The notes below the pieces were generated by a model. The model was given only the letters and a program-made list of their open reading frames with translations. It was not told the DNA's origin and did not search any database. 25,071 nt of DNA from the NCBI GenBank assembly GCA_964397045.1, contig CAYNHF010000045.1, positions 1 to 25,071 of the forward strand. The letters run 5' to 3'. This document shows, one piece after another, positions 1-7,929 of the stretch (positions are counted from its first letter, which is position 1; the number at the start of each line of letters is the position of its first letter). This DNA comes from CAYNHF01 sp964397045. GTDB lineage: Bacteria > Actinomycetota > Acidimicrobiia > Spongiisociales > UBA5794. The position numbers and the translations under genes were made by a program.

Positions 1-269
1 TCCAGGACTCTTTGGTGGCCGGTTTTGTGGCGGTCCAGAACGATGACCTGGCGGTAGCGGGTCCGACGGTTTTGGCGCATCCGTTGTCGTTCACGTACCA
101 GAACGGGAACGAAGCCAAGCGTGACGCGATCGACGTCGCCATCAACGCGCTCATCGCCGATGGCACGCTCGCCGAGCTGCAGCAGAAGTGGTTCGGGCGC
201 TGTATCCCAGTCCCAGACGACATCAACCAGGTCGAGCCATACACCACCCTCCCCGGCGGCAACTGCTGA
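1..269 (+). CDS. ABC transporter substrate-binding protein, C-terminal part
   Basis: This is the 3' end of a periplasmic-type solute-binding protein; the 5' end lies outside the window and the reading frame enters at base 3. The visible residues have the usual end of the polar amino acid family (SBP_bac_3): a strand about not using all substrates, then a helix with DAIDVAINALIADGTLAELQ followed by KWFG, the typical closing helix of HisJ/GlnH-like proteins. In the family this protein is anchored outside the membrane and delivers ligand to the permease pair encoded next. The stop TGA is at 267-269. Because the ligand pocket is upstream of the window, the substrate cannot be read. The link to the next three genes is by position and by family match. 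Confidence 0.85.
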   Translation, partial: QDSLVAGFVAVQNDDLAVAGPTVLAHPLSFTYQNGNEAKRDAIDVAINALIADGTLAELQQKWFGRCIPVPDDINQVEPYTTLPGGNC

Positions 270-283
270 GAGTGCGAATCCGA

Positions 284-317
284 CGGGGAAGAGTCGCTCA
301 GACAGGGCTCTTCCCCG
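284..317 (+). terminator. Stem-loop between binding protein and permease
   Basis: A perfect 10-base inverted repeat (CGGGGAAGAG at 284-293, CTCTTCCCCG at 308-317) with a 14-base loop lies 15 bases after the binding-protein stop. There is no T run, so it may be a leaky terminator or an RNA-stability element that lets the binding protein be made in excess over the membrane parts. Such stem-loops after binding-protein genes are common in ABC operons; the function here is inferred. Confidence 0.55.
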
Positions 318-355
318 CTTCGGGTTTGCGGTGTCATCGAATGAGGTGTTAGCCC

Positions 356-1009
356 ATGGAAATGGATTGGAGCGTCGTCGGGCGCTCATTCGACTTGCTC
401 CTGCGAGGCACATGGTTGACGCTGTTGCTGTTCTCTGTCTCTTTGGTGCTGGGGACGGTCGTTGGTTTGATCGTGGCGTTGATGCGGATGTCGAGGTTCC
501 GTGTCGTCCGCTGGGCGTCCGTCGTGTACATCTGGGTGTTTCGAGGTATCCCGGTTCTGGTCATCCTCTTCTTTGCGTTCTTCGTCGTTGGGCGCCAAAT
601 GGGTCTGACTCCGGTGCAGTCGGGCATTATCGGACTCGGGTTGAGTGCAGCTGCCTACATAGCCGAGATCATTCGCGCCGGGATCATGTCGGTCGATCCC
701 GGTCAGGCCGAGGCGTCGGAAGCGCTCGCGATGAGCAAGTGGCATTACATGCGCCGAATCATCATTCCGCAGAGCATCCGAGTGATCATTCCGACCTACA
801 TGTCGAATTCGATTCTCGTGCTCAAGGTCACCTCGGTAGCGGTTGCTATCGGCATTGTCGAACTCACGGGGATCACCCGCCAGCTGGCCAACTCGACCAC
901 TCGTCCGATCGAGCTCTTCACAGCAGCAGCAGGGATCTACGTGGTCCTGACAACCGTGGTCATCGTGCTGCAGGAGATTCTCGAGCGCCGGTTCGCGTTG
1001 AAGACCTGA
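356..1009 (+). CDS. Amino-acid-type ABC transporter permease (first)
   Basis: This 217-residue membrane protein is a HisM/GlnP-type permease of the polar amino acid uptake family. Hydrophobic segments lie at about residues 18-42, 55-78, 88-112, 150-175 and 188-210. FRGIP at about 62-66 matches the family's RG-P motif, and the cytoplasmic EAA loop that docks on the ATPase is at about 119-139 (EASEALAMSKWHYMRRIIIP). The ATG at 356 has GAGGTG 7 bases upstream. It is followed after 13 bases by a paralogous permease, so the channel is probably a heterodimer. The importer family is clear; the ligand is not. Neighbouring hydrolases suggest an amide-like or imide-like compound or its open-chain product. 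Confidence 0.93.
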   Translation: MEMDWSVVGRSFDLLLRGTWLTLLLFSVSLVLGTVVGLIVALMRMSRFRVVRWASVVYIWVFRGIPVLVILFFAFFVVGRQMGLTPVQSGIIGLGLSAAAYIAEIIRAGIMSVDPGQAEASEALAMSKWHYMRRIIIPQSIRVIIPTYMSNSILVLKVTSVAVAIGIVELTGITRQLANSTTRPIELFTAAAGIYVVLTTVVIVLQEILERRFALKT

Positions 1010-1022
1010 GGGGAGGGACGGA

Positions 1023-1673
1023 GTGGATTGGGAAGTGGTGTGGGAGTCGGTGCCCTTGATCTGGAAGGGCTTCGGAGCAACCGTTTCCATGTTCGTGTGG
1101 GCCCTATTGATCGGGACGTTAGGAGCGCTGATATTGGCATTGATGCGGTTGTCTCGCTCTCGGCCTCTGCAATGGCTGGCAATCGGATATGGCTGGCTGT
1201 TTCGAGGCGTACCGCTACTCATACTGCTCTTCTTTGCGTTCTTTGCTCTCCCCGAGTTCGGGATTGTCTTCAGTCCGTTCCGCGCCGCGGTTGTGGGCTT
1301 CAGTTTGTGGACGGCGGCGTACCAGGCCGAAGTGATTCGATCAGGTATCATCGCTGTGCCTGCCGGGCAATCCGAAGCAGCCGAAGCGCTCGGTATGAGC
1401 AAAGCCCACTACATGCGCCGAATCGTCCTTCCGCAGGGCATTCGTGTCATGATGCCGCCCTACACGGGAAACGCCATCACTCTGCTGAAGCAAACCTCGC
1501 TCGCAACGCTGGTCGCAGTCCCGGAGATGGCGTTGCTCACCCAGCGCATCTTCAGTAACAACTTCAAGTTTGTGGAACCCATCTTTGTGCTCGCCATGAT
1601 CTACCTCGCGCTGACTTCGGTCCTGCTGTTGCTGTCAGCCGGCGTGGAATACGCCTTCCGGCTCAAGACGTAA
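1023..1673 (+). CDS. Amino-acid-type ABC transporter permease (second)
   Basis: This 216-residue permease is a paralogue of the preceding one, with the same layout: about five membrane segments, FRGVP near residue 60 and an EAA loop (EAAEALGMSKAHYMRRIVLP) near residue 120. Translation starts at GTG 1023, with GGGAGGG at 1011-1017 serving as ribosome binding site. The stop TAA at 1671-1673 is two bases before the ATPase ATG, so the two are translationally close. The pair most likely forms the membrane channel of one importer. The retained similarity suggests an old tandem duplication, which is usual in this family. Confidence 0.93.
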   Translation: MDWEVVWESVPLIWKGFGATVSMFVWALLIGTLGALILALMRLSRSRPLQWLAIGYGWLFRGVPLLILLFFAFFALPEFGIVFSPFRAAVVGFSLWTAAYQAEVIRSGIIAVPAGQSEAAEALGMSKAHYMRRIVLPQGIRVMMPPYTGNAITLLKQTSLATLVAVPEMALLTQRIFSNNFKFVEPIFVLAMIYLALTSVLLLLSAGVEYAFRLKT

Positions 1674-1675
1674 TC

Positions 1676-2548
1676 ATGAGTTCACTTGTGCAAGTCAGCG
1701 GACTCAGGAAGTCATACGGGAGCCTCGAGGTACTGAAAGGTGTCGACTTCGAGGTGGATCGAGGCGAAGTTGTGGCGATTATCGGGCCCTCCGGTTCGGG
1801 CAAAACGACGATGTTGCGGTGCATAAACCTTCTGGAACGCCCCAGCGGTGGTCGGATCGAGGTCGATGGAAATGTGGTGTGCGAAGAGCAGGACGACGGG
1901 ACCATGCGTTTTGCCGACAAACGCAGCATCCGTGAGATCCGCGAAGAAGTCGGCATGGTCTTTCAGCGATTCAACCTGTTCCCGCACATGACCGCTCTGG
2001 CCAACATCACCGAAGCTCCACATTACGTGAAGGGCTTGAGCAAATCGGACGCGAATGCTCGCGCGCTCGAGCTCCTCGACTCTGTTGGCCTCGCAGCCAA
2101 GGCTGATGCGTACCCTCTCCAGCTTTCCGGAGGCCAGCAGCAGCGGGTAGCGATCGCTCGGGCGCTGGCGATGGACCCAGCTCTGATGCTGTTTGACGAA
2201 GTCACCTCTTCGGTGGACCCCGAGCTGGCCGGTGAGATCCTGCTGGTGATGAAGGAGTTGGCAGAGGGGGGGATGACTATGTTGGTCGTCACTCACGAGA
2301 TGAGCTTCGCCGCAGAAGTCGCCGATCGCGTCATGTTTATCGACCACGGCCTCGTGGTGGAGGAGGGCTCCGCAGCCGAGGTGTTGCGGTCACCCAAGAA
2401 TGGTCGTACCCAGGCGTTTCTCCGAGCAGTATTGGAGCGGGCGCCCATGGCGGCCGAAGACGAGGCAGATACCGGCCCCATCGCCGACAGTCATTCCCAG
2501 GAGATCCTTCGCAGCCACATCGACACCGACGGCAGGGATGACGGATGA
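1676..2548 (+). CDS. Amino-acid-type ABC transporter ATP-binding protein
   Basis: This cytoplasmic ATPase energises the importer and belongs to the GlnQ/HisP family. Visible motifs are Walker A GPSGSGKT (37-44), the Q-loop at Q97 in VFQRFN, the signature LSGGQ (150-154), Walker B LMLFDE (170-175) and the H-loop histidine at about 207. The usual DEPTSALDPE after Walker B reads DEVTSSVDPE here, so the conserved proline is valine; catalytic residues are kept. At 290 residues it is about 40 longer than typical GlnQ, with an acidic, Ala-rich tail of unknown role after residue 250. Its last four bases overlap the hydrolase start (ATGA at 2545-2548), which ties transport to catabolism. Confidence 0.95.
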   Translation: MSSLVQVSGLRKSYGSLEVLKGVDFEVDRGEVVAIIGPSGSGKTTMLRCINLLERPSGGRIEVDGNVVCEEQDDGTMRFADKRSIREIREEVGMVFQRFNLFPHMTALANITEAPHYVKGLSKSDANARALELLDSVGLAAKADAYPLQLSGGQQQRVAIARALAMDPALMLFDEVTSSVDPELAGEILLVMKELAEGGMTMLVVTHEMSFAAEVADRVMFIDHGLVVEEGSAAEVLRSPKNGRTQAFLRAVLERAPMAAEDEADTGPIADSHSQEILRSHIDTDGRDDG

Positions 2549-3270
2549 CGGCCCCGTCATCTGGACGTTTCGACCCACGCCCGATATGGGATGGTGTGCT
2601 CGGCGACCGTGATCGGCGAGTCATCGAGAACGCTGGTTACGGGAAGCCACGCGGCCTGGGTTCTTCGCCATTGCTGATGGTGATCGACTGCCAGTACAAC
2701 TACATCGGAGCAGACGAGCCCATCGACGAACAACAGGATCGCTGGCCTGCGGGAGGCGGAGAGGGTGCCTGGTCCGCCGTGCGGGCGATCGAAGGCTTGC
2801 TGGGACGCGCTCGTTCAAGTGAGGTGCCGATCATCTACACGCGGAATGTTCAGAAACGCACCGGGCAGTTCGACTCGTTTGCTGCCAAATCGACCCGCGA
2901 CCACACGTCGACCATGGACGACACCGAGGGCAGCAGAATCGTTGAGTTGATCGAGCCGCGTACCACCGACTTTGTCATCGACAAGAGCTATGCAAGCGGG
3001 TTCTACGGGACGCCGCTGCTCAACTACCTGATCGGCATGAAGGTTGACACCCTGGTCGTGACCGGCGTGTCGACCAGCGGTTGTGTGAGAGCTACGGCGG
3101 TTGACGCGGTGAGCCGGGGCTTCAACGTCGCAGTGGTTGCCGACGCAGTGGCAGACCGCATCGCGGCTTCGCATGAGGTCACGCTGCTCGATCTATGGAT
3201 GAAATACACGGATGTCATCGACGCTGAGGAAGCTGGTACGTACCTGCAATCCCCGGCTAGTGGCACATGA
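2545..3270 (+). CDS. Isochorismatase-family cysteine hydrolase (amidase)
   Basis: This 241-residue cytoplasmic enzyme has the isochorismatase-like fold and the full catalytic triad: Asp48 in VIDCQYNY, Lys147 in DKSYASGF and Cys180 in VSTSGCVRATAVDA. N-carbamoylsarcosine amidohydrolase has its triad at nearly the same positions (51, 144, 177), and maleamate amidohydrolase is in the same group. These enzymes release ammonia from an amide or carbamoyl group through a cysteine nucleophile. It overlaps the ATPase before it and the amidohydrolase after it by ATGA, so all are likely made from one mRNA. The best guess is a half-amidase or carbamoyl amidase acting after the ring-opening enzyme. The exact substrate is inferred only. 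Confidence 0.88.
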   Translation: MTAPSSGRFDPRPIWDGVLGDRDRRVIENAGYGKPRGLGSSPLLMVIDCQYNYIGADEPIDEQQDRWPAGGGEGAWSAVRAIEGLLGRARSSEVPIIYTRNVQKRTGQFDSFAAKSTRDHTSTMDDTEGSRIVELIEPRTTDFVIDKSYASGFYGTPLLNYLIGMKVDTLVVTGVSTSGCVRATAVDAVSRGFNVAVVADAVADRIAASHEVTLLDLWMKYTDVIDAEEAGTYLQSPASGT

Positions 3271-4640
3271 CCGACACCTTGGTTGCGGGCGGGATCGTGG
3301 TGATCCCAGGTTGGGAACCGAGGCACCTCGACGTGTCCATTGCCGACGGTGTCATCGTGGGCCTGCATGACCCCGGCGAAGCGCCGCCCTCTCAGGAGCA
3401 GGTCGACGCCTCGGGCCTCCACGTGTTTCCCGGGGCCATCGACCCACACATTCATCTGGGCGGCTATCAGCCGCTCAGTCTCGACGCGGAGCCGGGGACC
3501 GGGCTGGCCGCGATCGGGGGAGTGACGACGCTGGTCAACTACTTCAAGGCGACGGGCTCCTACCTCGATCTGGTACCGGAGTACATCGCCACATTCGAAT
3601 CAGGAGCACACATCGACGCGGCGTTCCACCTCCAGCTCCTGACCGAACCACACCTCGTCGAACTAGAAGAGACCACCAGGCGGTTCGGGATCACGTCGTA
3701 CAAGATCAACCTCGCCTGGAAAGGGCGAGAGAAGGCCATATTCGAGAGCGATCGACCCATCGACAACGGTTGGGTCTGGACGATCATGGAAGCGATGCGG
3801 GCCATCGATCCGGATCGCATGGTCTTGAACATCCATTGCGAGAACCAGGAGCTCAAGAACGAAGCGGCGCGACGGGTTGCCGACTCGATGACGCCGGATC
3901 TCGCGTTCTATGAGCGGCTGGCACCCAACTTCAGTGAAACCGACAGTGTGCTCTCGATGATGCTGCTCGCCCGTGAAGTGGGAATCACCACCTACCTGGT
4001 CCACCTCAGCTCGCGCCTCACCATGGATGCGCTGCAACTCGACTGGGCAGCCAACGACCGGCTCATTGGTGAGACGTGTCCGCACTATTTGATGCTCACC
4101 TCTGAGGACGGGCCGGGGTTGCTGGCAACTGTGAGTCCGCCGGTCCGTCACCAGGACGATCAGGATGCCTTGTGGCAAGCGCTGGGCGACGGCCGCCTGG
4201 AGGCCGTGGGGAGCGATTCGAATCCGATCATGCGCGACGTGAAGATGGGCGATGGTGACTTCTGGTCGGTCAAGCCTGGGTTTGATGGGGTCGGGTTCAT
4301 CGTCCCTTCGCTGCTGGAGGGTGGTTACCACCGTCGAGGGATGGGTCTCGGGCGGATCGCGCAGGTGATGTCCGAGAATCCGGCGCGGATCTTCGGTCTA
4401 TATCCGAAGAAGGGAACGATCGCGCCGGGGACGGATGCCGATCTAGTGCTGGTCGATATCGAGCGCTCACATACGGTCGGATCCGAGGCCAGGGCCGCTC
4501 ACTCCGACTTCTCCATCTTCGAAGGCATGACGTTTCGCGGCTGGCCGGTGATAACGATGTCGCGTGGCGAGATTGTCGCTCGCGAAGGGGAAGTGGTTTC
4601 GACGCCGGGCCGGGGCCGTTATCTACCGCGTGATGTTTAG
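3267..4640 (+). CDS. Dihydropyrimidinase/hydantoinase-type amidohydrolase
   Basis: This 457-residue TIM-barrel enzyme is of the cyclic amidohydrolase family (dihydropyrimidinase, hydantoinase, allantoinase, imidase). All ligands of a two-metal centre are present: His61 and His63 in DPHIHLGG, Lys146 (the carboxylated lysine) in TSYKINLA, His190 in NIHCEN, His246 in LVHLSS and Asp317 in VGSDSNP. Such enzymes hydrolyse the amide bond of a five- or six-membered ring. Its ATG overlaps the stop of the cysteine hydrolase, so ring opening followed by amide hydrolysis is the natural reading. It differs strongly from the second amidohydrolase on the minus strand, so the two probably have different substrates. 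Whether it acts on an imide, hydantoin or dihydropyrimidine cannot be told from the motifs. Confidence 0.9.
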   Translation: MTDTLVAGGIVVIPGWEPRHLDVSIADGVIVGLHDPGEAPPSQEQVDASGLHVFPGAIDPHIHLGGYQPLSLDAEPGTGLAAIGGVTTLVNYFKATGSYLDLVPEYIATFESGAHIDAAFHLQLLTEPHLVELEETTRRFGITSYKINLAWKGREKAIFESDRPIDNGWVWTIMEAMRAIDPDRMVLNIHCENQELKNEAARRVADSMTPDLAFYERLAPNFSETDSVLSMMLLAREVGITTYLVHLSSRLTMDALQLDWAANDRLIGETCPHYLMLTSEDGPGLLATVSPPVRHQDDQDALWQALGDGRLEAVGSDSNPIMRDVKMGDGDFWSVKPGFDGVGFIVPSLLEGGYHRRGMGLGRIAQVMSENPARIFGLYPKKGTIAPGTDADLVLVDIERSHTVGSEARAAHSDFSIFEGMTFRGWPVITMSRGEIVAREGEVVSTPGRGRYLPRDV

Positions 4641-4808
4641 CGGTTTCGGTGGCGACCGTTGCCGTCCGTCGGCCGGGAGCGTCGACGGAGTACTCAAGCG
4701 CGACCCGGCGCCGGGATCCGCCTTGCTCCCGCGTCCTTCATATTGCTGTCCCGTCTCCCAACCCGGGGCCCGCGACGTTGCCGGACCCAGCACTAGGTTG
4801 GGCGAACC
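4641..4808 (+). other. 168-base gap inside the catabolic cluster
   Basis: There is no gene here. The gap separates the hydrolase group from the hydro-lyase group and is the only break in a chain of overlapping genes, so a second promoter for the downstream group could lie here. I see no convincing -35/-10 pair and no strong terminator. Confidence 0.4.
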
Positions 4809-6095
4809 ATGAGGGTCCCAACGAAGAGTGCGATGACGGTCGCAGAGCAGATCATTGCCAGAGCATCGGGCTCGGATAGCGTTTCCCCGGATGAGGTTGT
4901 CTGGGTAGACGTGGACATGGCCATGTTCCACGACTCCAGTGGACCGCGCCGAGTGTGGCCGGCAATGAAGGAACTCGGAGTCGGGGTGTGGGATCCGGAC
5001 CGTCTCATCCTCGTCGCCGATCACTACGTACCGGCCGGCGACGTTGGGGCCGCGACGATCCTCAAAACCACCAGGGCTTTCGCTGAGGAATTTGGGATCA
5101 GCCGGTTTCACGAAGCGGAGGGGATCGCCCACACGATGGTGGTGGAGCGGGGCTACGTGAGACCGGGTCAGCTCTACGTGGGTGGGGATTCCCATTCGTG
5201 TACGGCCGGTGTGCTCGGATGTTTGGCGCTCGGGATGGGCTCCACTGATCTCCTCGGCATTGTGACCACAGGTCGCACGTGGGTGCGGGTACCGCACACG
5301 ATCCGGGTCGAGGTGGAGGGCCGCCTTGACCCTCTTGTCAGCGCAAAGGATGTGATCCTGACCATCATCGGTGCGCGCGGTATGGATGCCGGTCTCTATC
5401 GGGTGCTCGAATTCGGAGGATCGACCATCGCCTCGATGGGTATGCAGGAGCGCAGTGTGCTCACCAACATGTGCGCGGAGATCGGAGCGAAGAGCGGGAT
5501 TGTTCCTGCCGACTCGACCACTGTGTCACACTTCGCCGATCTCGGCATCATCGTCGATCCGGGACCCACCTCCGACGATGATGCGGTCTATCTGGACGGG
5601 TGGAGCTACGACGCAGCACAGATCGAGCCGGTCGTGGCTGCGCCCCACTACCACGACAATGTGATGCCCGCTCACCGTGCGGGTGCGCCGACCGTGACCC
5701 GGGCTTACATCGGGGCCTGCACCGGGGCCAAGCACGCCGACCTCGTGATGGCTGCCGAGGTGCTCCGCGGCCGCAGCGTGGCGCCAGGCGTCTTGCTTCA
5801 GGTGGCGCCCGCCTCGCGAGCCGCACTGCGCCAGGCCATCGACGACGGAACTGCGGCAACACTCATGGATGCCGGTGCTCATATCCTCCCGACCGGGTGC
5901 GGAGCGTGCCCCGGAATCGGGACGGGTGTCTTGGCTCCCGGCGAGGTGTGTATTTCCACCACCAGCCGCAACGCCCGGGGTCGCATGGGCAGTCCTGACG
6001 CCGAGGTCTACCTGGGTTCGCCGTACACGGTGGCTGCTGCAGCGGTGGCCGGGAGCATCGTCGACCCCCGTGAGTTACTGGCGGTTCCTGCATGA
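4809..6095 (+). CDS. LeuC/aconitase-like hydro-lyase, large subunit
   Basis: This 428-residue protein is an aconitase-superfamily large subunit of the 3-isopropylmalate dehydratase type. It keeps GDSHSCTAGVLGCLALGMGSTD (127-148) and three cysteines for a [4Fe-4S] cluster: Cys304 in YIGACTGAKHADL and Cys364/Cys367 in TGCGACPG. The cluster binds and activates the hydroxyl of a hydroxy-diacid. Neighbours are not leucine genes; the small subunit and a C-C lyase follow with overlaps, as for the dimethylmaleate hydratase (DmdA/DmdB) plus 2,3-dimethylmalate lyase step known from nicotinate-fermenting Eubacterium barkeri. Related subunits start with MTVAE, so the ATG at 4833, with GAAGAG just upstream, may be the real start. 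The substrate is inferred to be a substituted maleate or malate. Confidence 0.9.
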   Translation: MRVPTKSAMTVAEQIIARASGSDSVSPDEVVWVDVDMAMFHDSSGPRRVWPAMKELGVGVWDPDRLILVADHYVPAGDVGAATILKTTRAFAEEFGISRFHEAEGIAHTMVVERGYVRPGQLYVGGDSHSCTAGVLGCLALGMGSTDLLGIVTTGRTWVRVPHTIRVEVEGRLDPLVSAKDVILTIIGARGMDAGLYRVLEFGGSTIASMGMQERSVLTNMCAEIGAKSGIVPADSTTVSHFADLGIIVDPGPTSDDDAVYLDGWSYDAAQIEPVVAAPHYHDNVMPAHRAGAPTVTRAYIGACTGAKHADLVMAAEVLRGRSVAPGVLLQVAPASRAALRQAIDDGTAATLMDAGAHILPTGCGACPGIGTGVLAPGEVCISTTSRNARGRMGSPDAEVYLGSPYTVAAAAVAGSIVDPRELLAVPA

Positions 6096-6589
6096 GTCGC
6101 CTGGAGGGACGGGCCTGGAAGTTCGGTGCCAACGTCGATACCGACGCGATCGTCCCCGGCAAGTATCTGATCGGCGATCTGTCGGACATTGCGTCACACG
6201 TGATGGAAGGGACGCGCCCGGGTTTCGCGGACCTGGTCGCGCCAGGCGACATCATCGTTGCCGGTCGGAACTTTGGCTCCGGCTCGAGCCGCGAGATGGC
6301 GCCCCGAGCAATTCAGGCTGCCGGCATCCAGGCGGTGGTTGCCGAGTCGTTTGCGAGGATCTTCTTCCGGAACTGCATCAATGTCGGTCTGACTCCGGTT
6401 GAGTGCCCCGACGCAGGCGAGATCGAGGAGGGACAGACGGTGCGGGTGGATGTCGAACGCGGCGAGGTGACGGTGGCAGAGACCGGAGCGGTGTATGCCG
6501 CGGTGGCGCTCCCCGATGAGGTCGGTGCGATTCTTCGAGCCGGCGGCATGGAGCCCTTCCTGCGGAGTCAACTCGGAGAAAGCCGATGA
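6092..6589 (+). CDS. LeuD-like hydro-lyase, small subunit
   Basis: This 165-residue protein is the swivelling small subunit that completes the active site of the preceding large subunit. It begins with WKFGANVDTDAIVPGKYL, the typical start of this family, and carries GRNFGSGSSREMAPRAI (about 58-74), where family members bind substrate carboxylate; the usual SSREHA reads SSREMA. Length is normal for the stand-alone subunit. Its ATG overlaps the large-subunit stop (ATGA at 6092-6095) and its own stop overlaps the lyase start, so equal synthesis of the three proteins is expected. Residues that set side-chain preference in LeuD cannot be judged safely from sequence alone. Confidence 0.9.
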   Translation: MSRLEGRAWKFGANVDTDAIVPGKYLIGDLSDIASHVMEGTRPGFADLVAPGDIIVAGRNFGSGSSREMAPRAIQAAGIQAVVAESFARIFFRNCINVGLTPVECPDAGEIEEGQTVRVDVERGEVTVAETGAVYAAVALPDEVGAILRAGGMEPFLRSQLGESR

Positions 6590-7473
6590 GCCGGGGTGGG
6601 AGGTTGCGCCGCCTGCTCACGGACCGCTCACCGGTGGTAGCGCCGGGGACTTTCAACGCCCTGTTCGCCAAGCTGATCGTTGAGGCCGGGTTCCCCGCCG
6701 TGTATCTGTCGGGGGCCGGGGTGGCCAACACGCTGCTGGGTCGTCCCGACGTCGGCATCGTGACGATGAATGAGATGCTGATGGTGGCAGAGCACGTGTG
6801 CGCGGCGGTGGACGTACCGGTGATCGCTGATGGTGACACCGGTTATGGCGGTGTCCACAACGTGGCGCGGACGGTTGCCGCTTACGAGCGGGTGGGGGTC
6901 GCAGCGATTCAGCTCGAGGATCAGGTGTTTCCCAAGAAGTGTGGACACTTCGAGGGGAAGGAGGTTGTGGCGACCGGCGAGATGATCGAGCGTATCCAGG
7001 CTGCGCTGGCTGCGAGGAGCGGGCCCAAGGAGATCCTGATCATCGCCCGCACCGACGCCGCCGGTCCGTTGGGTATGGACGAGGCCATCAGTCGGGCTCG
7101 CAGCTACGCCGAAGCAGGTGCCGACGTGTTGTTCGTTGAGGCACCGCGGGACCGGGAGCAGTTGGCCCGCATCGGTGCCGAGCTCTCCGGCTGGCCGCTG
7201 ATGGCGAACATGGTGGAATACGGCAAGACCCCGCTGCTTCCGGTCGAGGAGCTCGGTGCGCTGGGTTTCTCTCTGGTGATCTATCCCGGCAGCATCACCC
7301 GGACGACCACTGCCGCCGCCCGGTCGATGCTCGAGGAGCTTCGAGGCTCGGGCACGACCGAAGGTCATCTGGACCGGATGGCGTCGTTTCAGGACGTCAA
7401 CGCACTCGTCGGCCTCGAGGCGGCCGATGAGTGGGAGCAGTCGATTGCCGATCGTGCCCGGGACGATCGGTAG
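6586..7473 (+). CDS. Isocitrate lyase/PEP mutase-superfamily C-C lyase
   Basis: This 295-residue TIM-barrel protein is closest in type to 2-methylisocitrate lyase (PrpB) and 2,3-dimethylmalate lyase. It has the metal-binding DGDTGYGG with Asp82 and Asp84, Glu111 in QLEDQ, the catalytic-loop signature KKCGH (117-121, Cys119) and the later IIARTDA. These enzymes cleave a substituted malate-type acid to a 2-oxoacid plus a carboxylic acid with Mg2+. The cluster lacks methylcitrate synthase, so a propionate-cycle role is less likely than cleavage of the product of the preceding hydro-lyase. It starts by ATGA overlap with the small subunit and ends in TAG at 7471-7473. The class of reaction is well supported; the substrate is inferred. 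Confidence 0.9.
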   Translation: MSRGGRLRRLLTDRSPVVAPGTFNALFAKLIVEAGFPAVYLSGAGVANTLLGRPDVGIVTMNEMLMVAEHVCAAVDVPVIADGDTGYGGVHNVARTVAAYERVGVAAIQLEDQVFPKKCGHFEGKEVVATGEMIERIQAALAARSGPKEILIIARTDAAGPLGMDEAISRARSYAEAGADVLFVEAPRDREQLARIGAELSGWPLMANMVEYGKTPLLPVEELGALGFSLVIYPGSITRTTTAAARSMLEELRGSGTTEGHLDRMASFQDVNALVGLEAADEWEQSIADRARDDR

Positions 7474-7913
7474 TGGAGCGGCGGCGGCGTAACCGTCGGA
7501 AGATGTCGAGCCGGCTCGCCTTGCTTGCTCTGTTGGTCATCGTTGGGGGCGCGGCATGCGGCGACAACGCCGCCCCGAGCACGACCGCCTTTTCGGGCCT
7601 CACGGGCTGTGAGGCAGGGGCAGGCTCGGCGGTTACGTTTCTGCAGCGCACCCTCGATGACCTCGATGTCGCGGAACCGGAAGATGTTGCGGCCCTGGCT
7701 CCCGCTTTCGACAAGGGAGTGAATGCATTGCTGCTTCGTGCTCAGGAGGTCCACTGCACAGAAGATGGATTCAACCGGGCGATCATCGTGCGAGTTGATG
7801 AGCTTGATGGCGGCGGGCCCAGGGGTGAGTTGCTCATACTCGAGGTGCGTGAGCGCGGGCTGGGTTCGCTCGATGCCGACAAGGGCGGCCCGATACAGCT
7901 GCCGAAGGAGTGA
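7473..7913 (+). CDS. Small lipoprotein of unknown function
   Basis: The protein has an Arg-rich n-region, a hydrophobic stretch LALLALLVIVGG and a Cys followed by GDN, which together look like a lipoprotein signal (lipid Cys about residue 29 from GTG 7473). The mature part, about 118 residues, has two further Cys (in TGCEAG and VHCTED) that may form a disulfide, and no domain I recognise. GTG 7473 overlaps the lyase stop (TAGTG) and gives a charged n-region. ATG 7503 would give a shorter 19-residue signal, but the GGAAG before it touches the start codon. It is the last gene of the catabolic run and converges with the gene at 7930. It may be an accessory surface protein; no function can be assigned. 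Confidence 0.65.
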   Translation: MERRRRNRRKMSSRLALLALLVIVGGAACGDNAAPSTTAFSGLTGCEAGAGSAVTFLQRTLDDLDVAEPEDVAALAPAFDKGVNALLLRAQEVHCTEDGFNRAIIVRVDELDGGGPRGELLILEVRERGLGSLDADKGGPIQLPKE

Positions 7914-7929
7914 TGCCGGAACGATTGAT

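Noticed and set aside
4809..6589. Leucine biosynthesis (leuC, leuD)
   Set aside because: No other leucine genes are near, and a C-C lyase, ring hydrolases and an importer are. The gene names were therefore left blank.
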